64,000 nucleotides of DNA from a virus, in IMG/VR virus record IMGVR_UViG_3300036760_000150, positions 1 through 64,000 of that record; one strand, written 5' to 3'. Below are positions 49,776 through 58,996 of this stretch, in pieces. Each line of letters begins with the position of its first letter. The first letter of the stretch is position 1. The notes below the pieces were generated by a model that saw nothing but the letters and a program-made list of their open reading frames with translations, did no database searches and was not told where the DNA came from. The translations under genes and the position numbers were made by a program.

Positions 49776-52700
49776 TCAAGATATGCATATGACCTTCTTA
49801 GCTATAAGGTCACCGTCTTTCTTTTTCTGCAACACAAACAAGCATATACTACCTTTGATGTCTTTGTCAATGCCGTGGTGATCCTTCTTGTAGTCTGGGA
49901 ACTTCACGATGCCGTACACCTTAGGACCGATCTCTGCAGTTATCTTCATCATGGTCTTCTGTGTTGTGACAGACTTGTCTGAGGCAGACAGCCCGTTGTA
50001 CCTATGTTCCTTAGTTGTGTTTACATATCCAACTACAGCGAAGATATGTTTGTCTGTCCACCCACCACGATCTGACATGATAGACTGCTCTAGGAACCTG
50101 TGGTTGATGTATATCTTGCCGTCGATGTACCTATCTGAGTCTCTGTACTTGTAGAGTCCAGGCACTGTCCTGTCAGCCTCGATCAACTTCTCAGCAAGAA
50201 GTTTGTTGAGCGATAGGTTGTAGATGTCCTCGTTGTACACCTTGAACACGCTCTTCTTCATAAGGTATGCCTGGATGCTACTCATAGACAACAGCCAGCT
50301 TGGGGCCTCGTCTGGTGTCTTCTTACCTGCCAAAGCTGCCTTCTTGAACTCGTACTCTCTTATCTTATCGAAATGGTTAAAATTACTAGGGAACAATGAG
50401 TTCATAGCGTCCGCAAGTATGAGTTGATGCACGATGTCTTTTCGCATGATACGCCTGTCAACACGAGATAGGAAGTCGTCAAGGCTCTTGAACGGCCTCT
50501 TGGTCATCGCCTCGTTGACGCTGACCTCGCCTACGCCGTCGATCAGACCGAGTGGCGCTCTGACCTTCTCAACCCCATCGACGTTGACGATCTCAAAACG
50601 AGACCCAGATATGTTTATGTCAGGTAACAACACAAAGGACGACACATGAGGCCAGTACTTCTGTAGGTCTTCCTTGCTGGCGTTCGTCAAGACTGTGGTC
50701 CACCACTCAAGAGGGTAGTGCATCTTTAGGTACATACAGGCGTAGGCTACGTAGGCGTAGCTTGTAGCATGCGACTGGTTGAACGAGTAGCGAGCAGACG
50801 CCATGATCTGGTCGACCAACAGCTTGACCTGCCCCTCAGACCAGCCTTTGGCCAGACAACGTTGTTTTAGTATCTTAGTTGACTCGGCCAACACTTTGGC
50901 ATCTTTCTTACCGATACCACGTCGAACAGTCTCAGCCTCTTCGGCAGTGTACCCAGCTATGTCTTGGTAAATACGAATCGACTGCTCTTGGAACACGCAG
51001 GTTCCATACGTATCCTGTAGTATGGGCGCCATGTCAGGGTGTACATACTTTATCGGTTCACCTTTGGCTCTTGCCACATATACATCTGCAAGGGTTCGAC
51101 CGTCCATGTCAAGGGCATCCAACGTGCCTGGCCGAGCCAGAGCTGTGATGGCTGCCAGACCGTCTAAGTTTACAGGTTTGATCGACATCAGGAACGGTCG
51201 CACTACATCTGTGTCGAACTGGAACACAGTCTCAGTCTCACCGCGATGGAACAGCTTGTAAACTTCCTCTTCTTGTGGTAGGTTCCATGGGTCTATAGTT
51301 ACCCCTCTCCTGTTGTTTATCAGTCTCAGACAGCCTTGTATGTCACGCAGTGTGTTGAGACCAAGGAAGTCGTACTTGATCAAACCAGCCTTCTCTACTG
51401 ATTTAGGTGTGAAACCAGTGACCTTAACCGGCCCAACTTGTGTGATAGGTATGTAATCTTGAACAGGTTTATCTGCTATGACATAGCCACAATTATGAAC
51501 CAAAACACCATTGATCCTACCTGTAGAATATATTGGTTCGTTGAAATCATATACCTCCCGTAAACCTATGGAAAGTATTTTTTTATAAACAACAGGTTTA
51601 TAAAGTGGAGTTTTTCTGATATATTTTTTTGATCTATCTATAACAGATATTTGTTTCATTCTATTTTGTTTATAGTTTTGTATAAAAGAAATATGTTCAG
51701 AAAATTTAACAATCTCTTCTGGTGTACATATATTTAAACATATACTAGTTGTTGATTGATAATCTCCGTTGTTCCATTTTATAGATTTAGGTTGTTCAAT
51801 AGTACATCTAATTTTTATTCCAACAGCAGACAGCCATACAGCTATGTCGGATATAAGATCTAATTTAGATAATTTAATACCAACAACACGCCTAGTAGAT
51901 AATACAAAGCCGTTGGCACTCCATAGGCCAGACATAAATGAATCTTGAGCTTTTTTATTAAGTAACCAAAACCTACATGGTAATCTATTTTTAATAAAAC
52001 CCCAATTTTTAAGAAATGGCCATATACCAAAATGTACTTTATCAACACGATGGTCTTGCCAACTCTTACATAATATAGAATTACAAAAAGAGATAATTTT
52101 ATCTTTAGCTGCGTTATCTTTGTCTGGCGTAAAGCAAAGTGTAACTTGGCCGTTTTTATGTATCCATCCATCTCTTAAGAGCCATCCTACAGCGAATGCC
52201 TCATCATGGTTAACTACATCATCGCCATAATATTTATCTATCTGTTGATAATTAGCGAGCCTGTTAACCACATGTTGAGCTTCTACAGAAGAACCATCAG
52301 TCATCATATATCTATGATCTGGTGTGGTTACCACATTAACACCATTAGATAACACAACTCGTATGCAATCCTTAATCCCGGTTGACCATTTAGTGATCGG
52401 ATTTCCCTTTAAATTATCAGCCACACACAACATCTTAATACCATCGTTAGTTTCAACTAACATGTTAGCATCTATACAGGGATGCTGAGACTTCTGTCTG
52501 TTTATACCCAACATCTCCTGCGTCATCTCCCAGATCTTTGGTTTCTTCTGTATGTACTCTTTGAACTTCTCGTGGGTCTCTACCAACCCCTTGTGGTAGA
52601 CACCGTCGTCATCGGTGTGACCAAACACGAAGTCGTACTCAGGCAAGTTGTTTATGTTCTTGGGTATCATCTTGCAGATGGCCTCGGTCTCCTTGGAGAC

Positions 52701-54230
52701 ACTACCGATTATAGATCTCTCAGCGTCTTTCAGCGATGACTTGATCTTGAGCTGGATATCAACTGATATACGACAGATCCTGTCGCCGTACTTGGCCTCA
52801 AGGTACTGTATGACTCTGTCTCTGTCTTCTGTTGGCAAGTCAAGGTCGGCGTCAGGGAGAGTTTTGGCTTTGATACGACCAAGTGTAAGAAAGCGTTCAA
52901 AAGACAAGTTATGCTTTAGAGGGTTGACTGCGCTGACACCTATGACGTACAGCAGCAAAGATCCGCCCGCAGAACCCCGCACGTTCAACAAGATGTTGTT
53001 GTCTCGACAGTGCTCGGCTATCTCTTCAAGGGTGAAGAAGTACGGTATCAAGTTGATGGTGCCGTTGTTGGCCAGCACTGATATCTCGTACTTCAACCTG
53101 GTGACCATGTCTGGGTCTTGCCAGTTCATCCGACCGTGGCGTTGTATGATATCAACCAACTTCTTCATGAAGTTTTCAGGTACGCTGTCTAGGACCCATC
53201 TATCCTTGTTTGTAGTCATCTTGAAGTTATCGAACAGTGAGGCGAACTTGTAGGAGTTGTCGACCCAACCTTCCACAGTCTTGTCGTCCACACCCAAGGT
53301 GTGAGTAAGAGTCTCAGCTGCCTCGTCAGTGGTCATGATGTGTAGCGACTCATGGAATCGCCAGTTCTCCATACCGTTTCCAAGACGAGCATCTTGGATG
53401 AGTTTCTGCTCTTGGGTAGCGAAGTGTGAGTCTAGCGATATGATCACCGGGTCGTTGTATTTCTGTGCGAAGTACAACGAAAGTTGGTTAGACGTCTTCT
53501 GTATGTCACCTTCAGGAGCTAGGTCTGAACAGCCTATCTCTTCAAATCTACCAGGCTCGATGATAAGCTTGGTCTTGTTGTCTATCTTTGCCTTCTTCCA
53601 GTTGTGTGTGATCCTGTGTGGGAACACCTCTACGAAGAAGCTGTCGGCGCCAGCGATCTCTCTGATGATACAGTAAGCCTTCTCAGCCAAATCTGTGCGT
53701 ATGTGAACCTTATCTCTCAGCGGATCAAGCCATTTGTGCACAGATGAGATTAGACATCCACTGCACACTGTGATATGCCCCGCTGCGCCTCTCAACTCCT
53801 CAAGTGTGCAGATTGGTTTACGTTCACCCCACTTGACGATCGCTCTTGACTCCATGATGGGAGTCAGTCGACAGAAGTACTGGTAGGCCCACTCGTCTTT
53901 GAAGTGCACGGTCAGATGTGTGTAGTGCTTCTTAATCTCAGCGTCAAGTTGATCATTAGTCTTACCAGTCTTCGCCGAAATCATGGCACCAAGCTCTTCT
54001 TTGAAGAAAGGCTCTACGTAAAGCTCTATGCCGACGATAGGTTTGACGCCATGTTTCTGGGCTGAGTCGTACAGCTCGATCGCACTGTTCATGTTGCCAT
54101 GCTCTGTTATAGAGACATGGGTGGCACCAAGCTCTTTGTTGCGTTTGACTATCTGATCTATAGTCGCTGCGCCATCTAAGCTATGGTGGGAGTGTACATG
54201 TGGTCCTATAAGTTGTCTAAATTTTGGCAT
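49776..54230 (-). CDS. dnaE-like: DNA polymerase III alpha (DnaE-type) with intein, 1484 aa precursor
   Basis: An N-terminal PHP domain (HVHSHHSLDG at ~11-20, TEHGNM at ~42-47) is followed by the polymerase palm acids in LPDADLDLP (~458-466) and KYDFLGL (~952-958) and the fingers region FQEQSIRIYQDIAGYT. The extein is about 1155 residues, normal for DnaE. The intein splits the conserved SQHP|CGYVIADKP segment. Phages usually carry PolA- or PolB-type enzymes, so a DnaE-type phage polymerase is uncommon. Start chosen at ATG 54230 (MPKFRQL); an upstream GTG 54239 is in frame. The start lies inside the HNH gene. Confidence 0.93.
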   Translation of the reverse strand: MPKFRQLIGPHVHSHHSLDGAATIDQIVKRNKELGATHVSITEHGNMNSAIELYDSAQKHGVKPIVGIELYVEPFFKEELGAMISAKTGKTNDQLDAEIKKHYTHLTVHFKDEWAYQYFCRLTPIMESRAIVKWGERKPICTLEELRGAAGHITVCSGCLISSVHKWLDPLRDKVHIRTDLAEKAYCIIREIAGADSFFVEVFPHRITHNWKKAKIDNKTKLIIEPGRFEEIGCSDLAPEGDIQKTSNQLSLYFAQKYNDPVIISLDSHFATQEQKLIQDARLGNGMENWRFHESLHIMTTDEAAETLTHTLGVDDKTVEGWVDNSYKFASLFDNFKMTTNKDRWVLDSVPENFMKKLVDIIQRHGRMNWQDPDMVTRLKYEISVLANNGTINLIPYFFTLEEIAEHCRDNNILLNVRGSAGGSLLLYVIGVSAVNPLKHNLSFERFLTLGRIKAKTLPDADLDLPTEDRDRVIQYLEAKYGDRICRISVDIQLKIKSSLKDAERSIIGSVSKETEAICKMIPKNINNLPEYDFVFGHTDDDGVYHKGLVETHEKFKEYIQKKPKIWEMTQEMLGINRQKSQHPCIDANMLVETNDGIKMLCVADNLKGNPITKWSTGIKDCIRVVLSNGVNVVTTPDHRYMMTDGSSVEAQHVVNRLANYQQIDKYYGDDVVNHDEAFAVGWLLRDGWIHKNGQVTLCFTPDKDNAAKDKIISFCNSILCKSWQDHRVDKVHFGIWPFLKNWGFIKNRLPCRFWLLNKKAQDSFMSGLWSANGFVLSTRRVVGIKLSKLDLISDIAVWLSAVGIKIRCTIEQPKSIKWNNGDYQSTTSICLNICTPEEIVKFSEHISFIQNYKQNRMKQISVIDRSKKYIRKTPLYKPVVYKKILSIGLREVYDFNEPIYSTGRINGVLVHNCGYVIADKPVQDYIPITQVGPVKVTGFTPKSVEKAGLIKYDFLGLNTLRDIQGCLRLINNRRGVTIDPWNLPQEEEVYKLFHRGETETVFQFDTDVVRPFLMSIKPVNLDGLAAITALARPGTLDALDMDGRTLADVYVARAKGEPIKYVHPDMAPILQDTYGTCVFQEQSIRIYQDIAGYTAEEAETVRRGIGKKDAKVLAESTKILKQRCLAKGWSEGQVKLLVDQIMASARYSFNQSHATSYAYVAYACMYLKMHYPLEWWTTVLTNASKEDLQKYWPHVSSFVLLPDINISGSRFEIVNVDGVEKVRAPLGLIDGVGEVSVNEAMTKRPFKSLDDFLSRVDRRIMRKDIVHQLILADAMNSLFPSNFNHFDKIREYEFKKAALAGKKTPDEAPSWLLSMSSIQAYLMKKSVFKVYNEDIYNLSLNKLLAEKLIEADRTVPGLYKYRDSDRYIDGKIYINHRFLEQSIMSDRGGWTDKHIFAVVGYVNTTKEHRYNGLSASDKSVTTQKTMMKITAEIGPKVYGIVKFPDYKKDHHGIDKDIKGSICLFVLQKKKDGDLIAKKVICIS
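51492..52478 (-). mobile_element. Intein with degenerate LAGLIDADG domain in DNA polymerase
   Basis: Precursor residues C585-N913 (329 aa). Starts CIDANMLVETNDG, has the TTPDHRYM block-B histidine, ends INGVLVHN, with +1 Cys. Endonuclease motif 1 (AVGWLLRDGWI) keeps its Asp, but motif 2 reads MSGLWSANGF, with Asn where the catalytic Asp should be. Splicing residues look intact, so splicing should work while DNA cutting may be lost. Strongly A/T-rich relative to the extein. Confidence 0.93.
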
Positions 54231-54954
54231 AATTATCACTTTTTTTCAAATTATCATACCACCATAATGGTTGTAAATTAGTATAATGACATGCTTGCAA
54301 ATATTGTTCATGATCTGTTAAATCAAAGGCAGCTAGTGGTTTAATATGATCTATATGCCATCCTTTGCGACCATAATTTTCCCAAGTCATTCCAGATTGA
54401 AATTTGGACATCAAATGCGACAACAACGCTGGCAAAGAACATCCTAAGCTTTTAATGGTATGCCCATTTTTAATTTTACCACGTATAACCATAGAAATTC
54501 TTGTTCTTAAATTAAATTTGATCTTTTTTACAGGGTCTAGTCGTGCCCGTCTGTGAGCTAGTAAAATTTTTTGAGCATTTTTCACTCTATATTTTTTGTC
54601 ATATTCTCGCTTCTGCTCTTTATGTGCTCTCGTATACTCACTTCTTAGTTTTTTCAAATGATCAACGTGCACAACCTGGTACCATTTATCATACTCTCGT
54701 TTTTCATCAACACGAGAACGATGATATGCCTTGCGTTCATCTGCATGTTTTAAACGATAACGTTTTTCATTTTCTTTTCTTCGTAAACGTCTGGCCTCAG
54801 GCGTCATTGGAATACGCTGAAGCGGCCCACGATTTGCTAAATACCAGTTTCGTTTGTAACACCTGTTGCACAAAAATCCATCTTTATAGCGCTTCCACCA
54901 TAAAGTATTATCAGATGCACATTGCAGACATTTTCTTAGTGATATCACACCCAT
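54217..54954 (-). CDS. Free-standing HNH homing endonuclease, 245 aa
   Basis: N-terminal zinc-like motif (CLQC near residue 9, CNRC near 29), a long basic helical region with repeated EKREYDKWY / QKREYDKKY units, and a C-terminal HNH domain: WHIDHIKPLAAFDL (~199-212) and YTNLQPLWWYDNLKKSDN (~223-240). The DNA is markedly A/T-rich. Its last 14 bases overlap the polymerase start, so it appears to have landed exactly at the polymerase gene's 5' end. It may target that locus in competing phages. Confidence 0.9.
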   Translation of the reverse strand: MGVISLRKCLQCASDNTLWWKRYKDGFLCNRCYKRNWYLANRGPLQRIPMTPEARRLRRKENEKRYRLKHADERKAYHRSRVDEKREYDKWYQVVHVDHLKKLRSEYTRAHKEQKREYDKKYRVKNAQKILLAHRRARLDPVKKIKFNLRTRISMVIRGKIKNGHTIKSLGCSLPALLSHLMSKFQSGMTWENYGRKGWHIDHIKPLAAFDLTDHEQYLQACHYTNLQPLWWYDNLKKSDNYAKI

Positions 54955-54980
54955 ATGTTATGGTAACATATTAAAAACAA

Positions 54981-55193
54981 CTAATCAACACCAAGGGCGT
55001 CTCTTAGAGTGGCCACCGCAGACTTATAACATTCTTTCACCTCATCCACAGACATCAACAGGAGATGTGCTATGACGGAGTCAGGAACACCACGGTCGTT
55101 GGACTTCATGAACAAGTCCAAGCTGTTCTTGTACCTCTTAGAGTTTATGTAGTCGTGATCAGAGTGGATCTTGTCTTCTGAGTCAACCTTCAT
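54981..55193 (-). CDS. Hypothetical protein, 70 aa
   Basis: Begins with an acidic stretch and has a C-terminal helical pair (GVPDSVIAHLLLMSVDEVKE) that could be a helix-turn-helix, reminiscent of sigma-region-4 folds, though too short to be sure. Overlaps the upstream gene by four bases. No family recognised. Confidence 0.55.
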   Translation of the reverse strand: MKVDSEDKIHSDHDYINSKRYKNSLDLFMKSNDRGVPDSVIAHLLLMSVDEVKECYKSAVATLRDALGVD

Positions 55194-55582
55194 AGTTTCT
55201 TCTTACCTTGGTCAAATATCAACACATCAGCTCCATCTATACGTCTCTTGAAGTCTGAGATCTTCTTTGTTATGTTGTCGATCTCTGTATGCTTCTCCTT
55301 GATTATAGACTCGATCTTATCTATGGCCTGCCTCTTCTTCTCGATCAGCTGGCCGATCTTCTCGTACTCAACTTTAGCCTGAGCGTACTCTCTTATAGAG
55401 ATGACAGGGTACACTTTACTGGACACATTTATGGCCTCGTATAGCTCTTGTTTCATCGCCTCGACCACAGAGAGTTCGTTTAGTTCTTCCTTTATACCAG
55501 ACCGGAAGACCTCGACAGCAGCTTGGATCTGATCCAGTTGCTGCAGTAACACCTTGTATATCACACTGACATCTTCGCTCAT
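55190..55582 (-). CDS. Coiled-coil protein, 130 aa
   Basis: Start chosen at ATG 55582, overlapping the upstream stop (ATGA). Almost entirely heptad-like (KIESIIKEKHTEIDNITKKI), with a possible beta hairpin RRIDGADVLIFDQG at the end. Probably a scaffold or oligomeric accessory protein. No family recognised. Confidence 0.6.
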   Translation of the reverse strand: MSEDVSVIYKVLLQQLDQIQAAVEVFRSGIKEELNELSVVEAMKQELYEAINVSSKVYPVISIREYAQAKVEYEKIGQLIEKKRQAIDKIESIIKEKHTEIDNITKKISDFKRRIDGADVLIFDQGKKKL

Positions 55583-55893
55583 TCTTTCACTATCGTCCTG
55601 CTGGCACACCCACCACATATCTTAACACGTATTGGCTTGTCTACTTGGAACATGTTGATCCAAGAGATCTCATCGCTGCCACAGTTAGAACAACGAGCTA
55701 CCTTGTCGTTGTCCCTACCTTTAGCTTCTTCGACTGGGACATCTTGGTAGGTGGGTTTTGATCCGAGCTGCTTCTCAAGGTATCGAACATAACGAAGTAA
55801 GCTTACAACCTGCTTCTTGCTCTCCCTGAGTTTACCTCTAAGGTTCTCATCTGGGTCGCCGCCTCTTGATGAGGCTCTACCCTTTTTACTCAT
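55579..55893 (-). CDS. Zinc-ribbon protein, 104 aa
   Basis: Start chosen at ATG 55893 (MSKKGRASSRGG), just inside the end of the metallophosphoesterase gene region. A central helix precedes two cysteine pairs, CSNC (~70) and CGGC (~96), forming a zinc ribbon. A DNA- or RNA-binding accessory role is likely. No named family. Confidence 0.65.
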   Translation of the reverse strand: MSKKGRASSRGGDPDENLRGKLRESKKQVVSLLRYVRYLEKQLGSKPTYQDVPVEEAKGRDNDKVARCSNCGSDEISWINMFQVDKPIRVKICGGCASRTIVKE

Positions 55894-55894
55894 G

Positions 55895-57022
55895 TTACTT
55901 CTTCTTGCCGAATCTCTTACCGTTGAAAGTGAAGGTACCATCTATGATGATCGGCACATATCGTGTGTAGTTTCCGTCTATAGTGAACTCAAAGATTCCT
56001 AACGCATGAGACCAGTTGTTAGGTTTCCCTTTCAAGAACTTGGCCTGCAGCGTCCTGAGACATCCTAGACTCATCGACTCATGGGTGCCTTTAACAGAAA
56101 CACCAGAATATCCTTGAATATCGTGGAGATGGCCATAATAAATGTTGACTCCGAAGATGTCTAGATGTTTCTTCGCATGATGGGTGCCAGTGTAGTAACC
56201 ATGGATGAAGTGTGCGTTACCAAGTCGTAATATCTCATTCAAAGGGATAACTCTGTAGCCAAGATCTTTCAGTCCTAGTAGATCTTGTATCTTCAGGTTA
56301 CATCCAATATCCTCTAACTTGTACATGAACTCGGGCACCTTGGCCGTCAAGAGTTGGTTAAGCCAATCTTCATGGTTTCCAATTATGAAACGTTTGTATA
56401 CACATTGAGGACCGGCTGCCTTGTCGATACGTGCAAGTAGCTTCTTTGCTGATTTGACATCGTCTACGAACACGCGTGGTTTTCCGTCTACAGACGGCCA
56501 AGGAGACACGGGTTCCATCTCCATGAAATCTCCTAGGTTGATCAAACCATGTGGTTTGTACCAGTGTAAGAACTCACACACAGATTGTATCGCATCTTCA
56601 TCATGGTCAGGTGTATGTGTGTCTGGCTCAACCACGATCCTTAAGACCTCGTCATCTTTAAGTTTTGCCAACTTGAAGATCTCACGCATAGGAGTCTCGT
56701 GCACCGTGAAGTTGTCCAACTTAGGAGTAAGAAGTTTTAGCTTACCGCTACTTTTCGAGTGTGCTCCGATGCTTCGTGGAAGAACTGTGGTCTGGGAGGT
56801 GGTTGGTGCGGGGAACAGGGCATCTCTCTGTCCTGTGAACCCACCTAACTTTCTTATCTGCCATTCAGGTACTTTGTCACCGACCACACTCCAAAACTGA
56901 GCAGGTGTGACATCATACGGTGCAACATCGTACTGTTCGGCGGCATCTGTGATGCCTTTCTTTATAACAGTTATGATGTTGTTTGACTTACGCTTGTGGG
57001 CTTTCTTGGTTTGTTGAGTCAT
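55895..57022 (-). CDS. Calcineurin-like metallophosphoesterase, 375 aa
   Basis: Metal-site motifs are present in order: PDTHTPDHD (~133-141), LGDFME (~163-168), IGNHEDW (~214-220), IHGYYTGTHH (~266-275) and YGHLHD (~286-291). A helix-turn-helix-like N-terminus (~38-66, TPAQFWSVVGDKV...IRKLGG) could bind DNA. Start chosen at ATG 57022 after GAGGAAAC; the longer frame would lie within the upstream gene. It may be a nuclease or phosphatase. The site differs from typical Mre11/gp47 signatures, so I would not call it the Rad50 partner. Confidence 0.8.
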   Translation of the reverse strand: MTQQTKKAHKRKSNNIITVIKKGITDAAEQYDVAPYDVTPAQFWSVVGDKVPEWQIRKLGGFTGQRDALFPAPTTSQTTVLPRSIGAHSKSSGKLKLLTPKLDNFTVHETPMREIFKLAKLKDDEVLRIVVEPDTHTPDHDEDAIQSVCEFLHWYKPHGLINLGDFMEMEPVSPWPSVDGKPRVFVDDVKSAKKLLARIDKAAGPQCVYKRFIIGNHEDWLNQLLTAKVPEFMYKLEDIGCNLKIQDLLGLKDLGYRVIPLNEILRLGNAHFIHGYYTGTHHAKKHLDIFGVNIYYGHLHDIQGYSGVSVKGTHESMSLGCLRTLQAKFLKGKPNNWSHALGIFEFTIDGNYTRYVPIIIDGTFTFNGKRFGKKK

Positions 57023-57551
57023 CTTTAGTTTCCTCGTTAGTTTTTCTAGCGTAGTTGTACACACCCTCGACCTTGAATCCTGCAACTTCATCCCCAACCT
57101 TCTTGCCGATCAGACTTTCCTGAATTTCTTCAGGAAAGGCGAAGACAGGTTGTGAGCCAAATGCCACATCAGTGTTGGAGTACGCGATCAAGTTGTTTTT
57201 GTCGTCGACAGCGTTCAGCGCAACAAGTTGGCCTTTGTCGACGGCTGTCTGCAAAGACTTCTTGATGTTGGCCATCTCTGTAGAAGAGATGAAGTTTGCC
57301 ACGTTGTCTGACGTCACCGGCTTGCCTTCCTCTGCAAGTTTGTACGCAGCGAGGAGTTGTTTACGTATGTCTATCTGCACATAAGTGAGCTTGTTGAGTT
57401 TAGATATCAACTCATCCAGCACATCTGTCATCCTGATGATCGCCATCTGGTTACCTTTAGAGATGGCATAAGCTTCGTCTATCTTGTCTTTGTACGAGAG
57501 TGGATTCTCAGGTGGTTGTTCTTTTGTGGGAGTTGGGCTAGATTCGCTCAT
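56988..57551 (-). CDS. Hypothetical protein, 187 aa
   Basis: Disordered Pro/Glu-rich start, then a helical region (~20-75) and a small beta domain near the end (SLIGKKVGDEVAGFKVEGVY). The phrase IGKKVGDEV is reminiscent of GreA/FKBP-type C-terminal domains, but the match is short. It overlaps both neighbours. Confidence 0.55.
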   Translation of the reverse strand: MSESSPTPTKEQPPENPLSYKDKIDEAYAISKGNQMAIIRMTDVLDELISKLNKLTYVQIDIRKQLLAAYKLAEEGKPVTSDNVANFISSTEMANIKKSLQTAVDKGQLVALNAVDDKNNLIAYSNTDVAFGSQPVFAFPEEIQESLIGKKVGDEVAGFKVEGVYNYARKTNEETKDDSTNQESPQA

Positions 57552-58344
57552 TTGGATCTCCTCCTTCTATCTGATCTGAAAGCGTTACCACGGACTGTTG
57601 ACCACCAACAGCTTGGTTTACAAGTGAAGTTATGTTAAGTCCTAGGTCAGCTGCGTTTCCAACAGACCTGTTGGACTGCGAGATGATAGGTGCTGCACCA
57701 AGGTTAGGCGAGTAGTTAGGCGGCACAGCATACCCTGCTGCAGTTCGCACGTTACCCTTAGGCGTTTTAGAGCCAGGAGCGATGTGTAATTTATCGTTCT
57801 CGCCTGTAGACTGTTTTACTTTTTTCCCAGTTTTCTTTGTTGTGGATGTAGTAGAAGTATTTTGAATTGCTGCACCTTGTATGATAGGTTTAGGTGCTGA
57901 CATACTTTTCACCTCAGGGATGGGTGTGTTTATAGCCTCAGAACCAACAGTTTGGATGACAGGACGTTTGATCTCGCTGGCAAGCGTCGACATATCTCGT
58001 CTGAGAACTTTAGCCGCAAGAGCCTTCAACGCAAGCACTTCGCTGTCATCAAATGGTAGGTCAACAGGCTTAGTGGCTACCACAACGGAGGGTTGTTCTA
58101 TGCCGAGCAACGCGTTGATCCGTTCAACCGCAAACCGTTTGAACTCTCTGTTGGCTTGTGTAACTGAATCAGCACTACCAGACTCTGCAGAGAAAACATC
58201 AGTCTTCACTATCGCCAGGTACAAGTTCGCCAGCTCGATACGACGTATCGACTCCTCAAGCGTCTTTGTGTTCTCGTCGCCGACCTCTTTCTCCTCTATA
58301 TCGTCTAGTACCTCATCAAGCTCATCGATCTCATCACGGTTCAT
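57538..58344 (-). CDS. Hypothetical acidic/low-complexity protein, 268 aa
   Basis: A very acidic N-terminus (DEIDELDEVLDDIEEKE), a helical middle to ~125, then a Ser/Thr/Pro-rich, probably disordered second half with KKTGKKVKQ. ATG 58344 follows GGAGG. Could be a scaffold or inhibitor; no family recognised. Confidence 0.6.
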   Translation of the reverse strand: MNRDEIDELDEVLDDIEEKEVGDENTKTLEESIRRIELANLYLAIVKTDVFSAESGSADSVTQANREFKRFAVERINALLGIEQPSVVVATKPVDLPFDDSEVLALKALAAKVLRRDMSTLASEIKRPVIQTVGSEAINTPIPEVKSMSAPKPIIQGAAIQNTSTTSTTKKTGKKVKQSTGENDKLHIAPGSKTPKGNVRTAAGYAVPPNYSPNLGAAPIISQSNRSVGNAADLGLNITSLVNQAVGGQQSVVTLSDQIEGGDPNERI

Positions 58345-58403
58345 AACTCATCCTCCATGGTCATCGTACAACCACTCAAGTTCACTGTCAACGTCGTGTG
58401 CAT
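58341..58403 (-). CDS. Possible 20-aa leader peptide
   Basis: ATG 58403 forms TGATG with the resolvase stop and its own stop forms ATGA with the next gene, exactly bridging a gap of 58 bases. Too short to show coding character; it may only re-initiate ribosomes for the downstream gene, which has its own GGAGG inside this frame. Confidence 0.25.
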   Translation of the reverse strand: MHTTLTVNLSGCTMTMEDEL

Positions 58404-58996
58404 CACTGTGTGATCTTCTTGGCGCGTTTGCGCTCTTTCTTTGGCTTGACACGAGGCACCAAGCCTTTCGTGTCTATCAGGTAAAAAACACCGTGTAAGA
58501 TGGCGTCTAGTATGTCGTAGCCCTCATCTGTGGTTGTAGAGGCACGATCTATCTCAGCCCTTATGAAGCGTTTAGCCCTGATGTCCCATGGGTACTCAAG
58601 TAACCACTCTGCAGTGGATCGTTTGTCTGAGCCACCCCATGTGTCTCCTATGACGCCACGCCTAGCTTCGCTTACCCCTTGCCACACCACTTTGGCCCAC
58701 GTCTCTGCCTTGATTGCGCCGATCAGCTCTGTGAGGCTCTGCTTGGAGAACCCCATACCCCATGGCTTCTCACTGACGACCTCTTCAGGCTGTTCTAAGG
58801 CTATGATAGTCGCAGCTGCATGTGCCATGTACATGGTCTTCTTGGTTGAGTCCCACTCAGAAGGGGTCTCGATGACGTGTGCCAGGAAAAGGCTAAGACA
58901 ATGTGTTTTACCTGTAACAGGTACGTCTACGCTGTTCAACGTTATGCCAGCAACACCGAATTTCTTGCCAGCTGGGTCAAGCGATATGATCCTCAA
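58403..58996 (-). CDS. RuvC-like Holliday-junction resolvase (RNase H fold), 197 aa
   Basis: Acidic residues lie where RuvC-type nucleases place them: D7 (ISLDPAGKKFGVAG), E76 (VVSEKPWG), and D161/D164 (DEGYDILDAILHG). A basic KPKKERKRAKK tail likely contacts DNA. It would resolve branched DNA made by recombination-dependent replication before packaging, in the role of T4 gp49. Starts at TTG 58996, overlapping the upstream stop (TTGA), six bases after AGAGGT. Confidence 0.8.
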   Translation of the reverse strand: MRIISLDPAGKKFGVAGITLNSVDVPVTGKTHCLSLFLAHVIETPSEWDSTKKTMYMAHAAATIIALEQPEEVVSEKPWGMGFSKQSLTELIGAIKAETWAKVVWQGVSEARRGVIGDTWGGSDKRSTAEWLLEYPWDIRAKRFIRAEIDRASTTTDEGYDILDAILHGVFYLIDTKGLVPRVKPKKERKRAKKITQ

